Below are positions 5,610-6,073 of a stretch of 6,073 bases of DNA, piece by piece. Origin of the DNA: Kiritimatiellia bacterium (GTDB lineage: Bacteria > Verrucomicrobiota > Kiritimatiellia > RFP12 > UBA1067); contig JAFPYE010000075.1 of NCBI GenBank assembly GCA_017412325.1, positions 1-6,073 on the forward strand, written 5' to 3'. A model generated the notes under the pieces. The model ran no database searches. It saw only the letters and a program-made list of their open reading frames with translations, and had not been told where the DNA came from. Positions within the stretch are counted from its first letter, which is position 1. The number at the start of each line of letters is the position of its first letter. The translations under genes were made by a program, and so were the position numbers.

Positions 5610-6073
5610 TGAACGCGCTTTTGGGCGAGCGGCGGACCATCGTCTCGGCGACGCCCGGCACGACGCGCGACTCGATTGAAGAGTGGCTGGACGTGGACGG
5701 CTACCCCGTGCGGCTCGTCGACACGGCGGGCCTGCGGACGACGGGCGATGCAATCGAGGGCGAGGGCGTGAAGCGCGCCGAGGAGCTGATCGAACGGGCC
5801 GACCTCGTGCTGGCGCTCGGCAACGTGGCGGGAACGGACGTGCGGCGCGTGATTCGCCTCCATGCGAAGTGCGACTTGGACGACGTGCGCGATCCGGCGC
5901 TGGGGCTCCGCGTCTCCGCCGTGACGGGCGAAGGGCTGGACGAGCTGCGGCGGGCGATTGCGGCGCAGTTGGAGTATCTGATGGAGAATGGCGAGGACAG
6001 TGATGGTCGGGCTGCGCCCGACCAATCCTCTGCTATCCTTCTTGCCGCCGCCCAGCTGCCCGCCGTCCTCGAC
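5540..6073 (+). CDS. mnmE: MnmE, GTPase domain and start of C-terminal helical region (other frame; 3' end outside window)
   Basis: The frame is open from 5540 to the window end (178 codons) and continues MnmE after the frameshift. Numbered on from residue 206 of the first part, it carries G1 GPPNAGKS (220-227), the G2 region TPGTTRD (244-250) and G3 DTAGLR (267-272). Glu279 lies 12 residues after the G3 Asp, where the catalytic Glu of E. coli MnmE sits. The G5-like [11 protein letters not shown] is at 332-342. The expected G4 NKxD appears as AKCD (315-318), and the segment from G3 to G4 is shorter than in E. coli. The first ATG in this frame is 5609-5611, overlapping the stop of the preceding piece, but starting there would omit the P-loop, so it is not a sensible independent gene. 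The C-terminal helices and the terminal Cys motif lie beyond the window. The domain is otherwise intact with no further stops, arguing for a recent lesion or a sequence error. Confidence 0.85.
6004..6024. repeat. Perfect inverted repeat (9-bp stem, 3-base loop) inside mnmE
   Basis: TGGTCGGGC at 6004-6012 is the exact reverse complement of GCCCGACCA at 6016-6024, with TGC between. It is read in frame as part of DGRAAPDQ, in the linker after the GTPase domain. No run of T follows directly, so it is not a standard intrinsic terminator. It resembles the short GC-rich hairpins of REP-type repeats, but no second copy is in the window. Confidence 0.6.

Noticed and set aside
6004..6050. Hairpin plus pyrimidine-rich stretch as an intrinsic terminator
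   Set aside because: There is no T run immediately after the stem, and the site is inside the mnmE reading frame, which continues past it.

Overview
The window is a high-GC, gene-dense bacterial stretch. All recognisable genes lie on the plus strand and are packed tightly. The G/C-biased third codon positions and the mix of genes (an M20 dipeptidase, an NfnAB-type flavoprotein pair, a CPA2 antiporter fused to an EIIA domain, and mnmE) suit an anaerobic, fermentative bacterium. A Kiritimatiellota/Lentisphaerota-like member of the PVC group from a gut or sediment metagenome is my best guess. That placement is an impression from sequence style and is low confidence.

Layout. Bases 1-264 hold the C-terminal end of an M20-family metallodipeptidase. 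A short AT-rich gap (265-300) carries a perfect extended -10 promoter element so close to the next ATG that the transcript would be leaderless or nearly so. Then come nfnA/sudB-like (301-1155), a ferredoxin-NADP reductase-type subunit with FAD, NAD and [2Fe-2S] sites, and nfnB/gltA-like (1158-2597), a GltD-type flavoprotein with two [4Fe-4S] motifs. Next is a 779-residue cation:proton antiporter with a C-terminal PTS EIIA-type domain (2584-4923). The 3' end is mnmE, the tRNA U34-modification GTPase, starting at 4923 and running off the window.

How the genes fit together. From 301 onward the genes are separated by 2 bp or overlap by 14 bp and 1 bp, so they look like one transcription unit with translational coupling. 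The NfnAB pair would exchange electrons between NADH, NADPH and ferredoxin. The antiporter has the adjacent Asp-Asp motif of electrogenic Na+/H+ exchangers and would balance Na+/H+. Its EIIA domain keeps the phosphorylatable His, which suggests control by phosphotransfer. mnmE follows as a housekeeping gene.

Oddities. mnmE is broken by a frameshift near 5528-5541, between the folate-binding/helical part and the GTPase domain. No slippery site is visible, so a recent mutation or an assembly error is likely. Its G4 motif is AKCD rather than NKxD, and a perfect 9-bp-stem hairpin sits in frame in its C-terminal linker. I see no CRISPR array, RNA gene, insertion sequence or clear intrinsic terminator, and no convincing undescribed multi-gene system. 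The most distinctive unit is the nfnAB-antiporter-EIIA arrangement.
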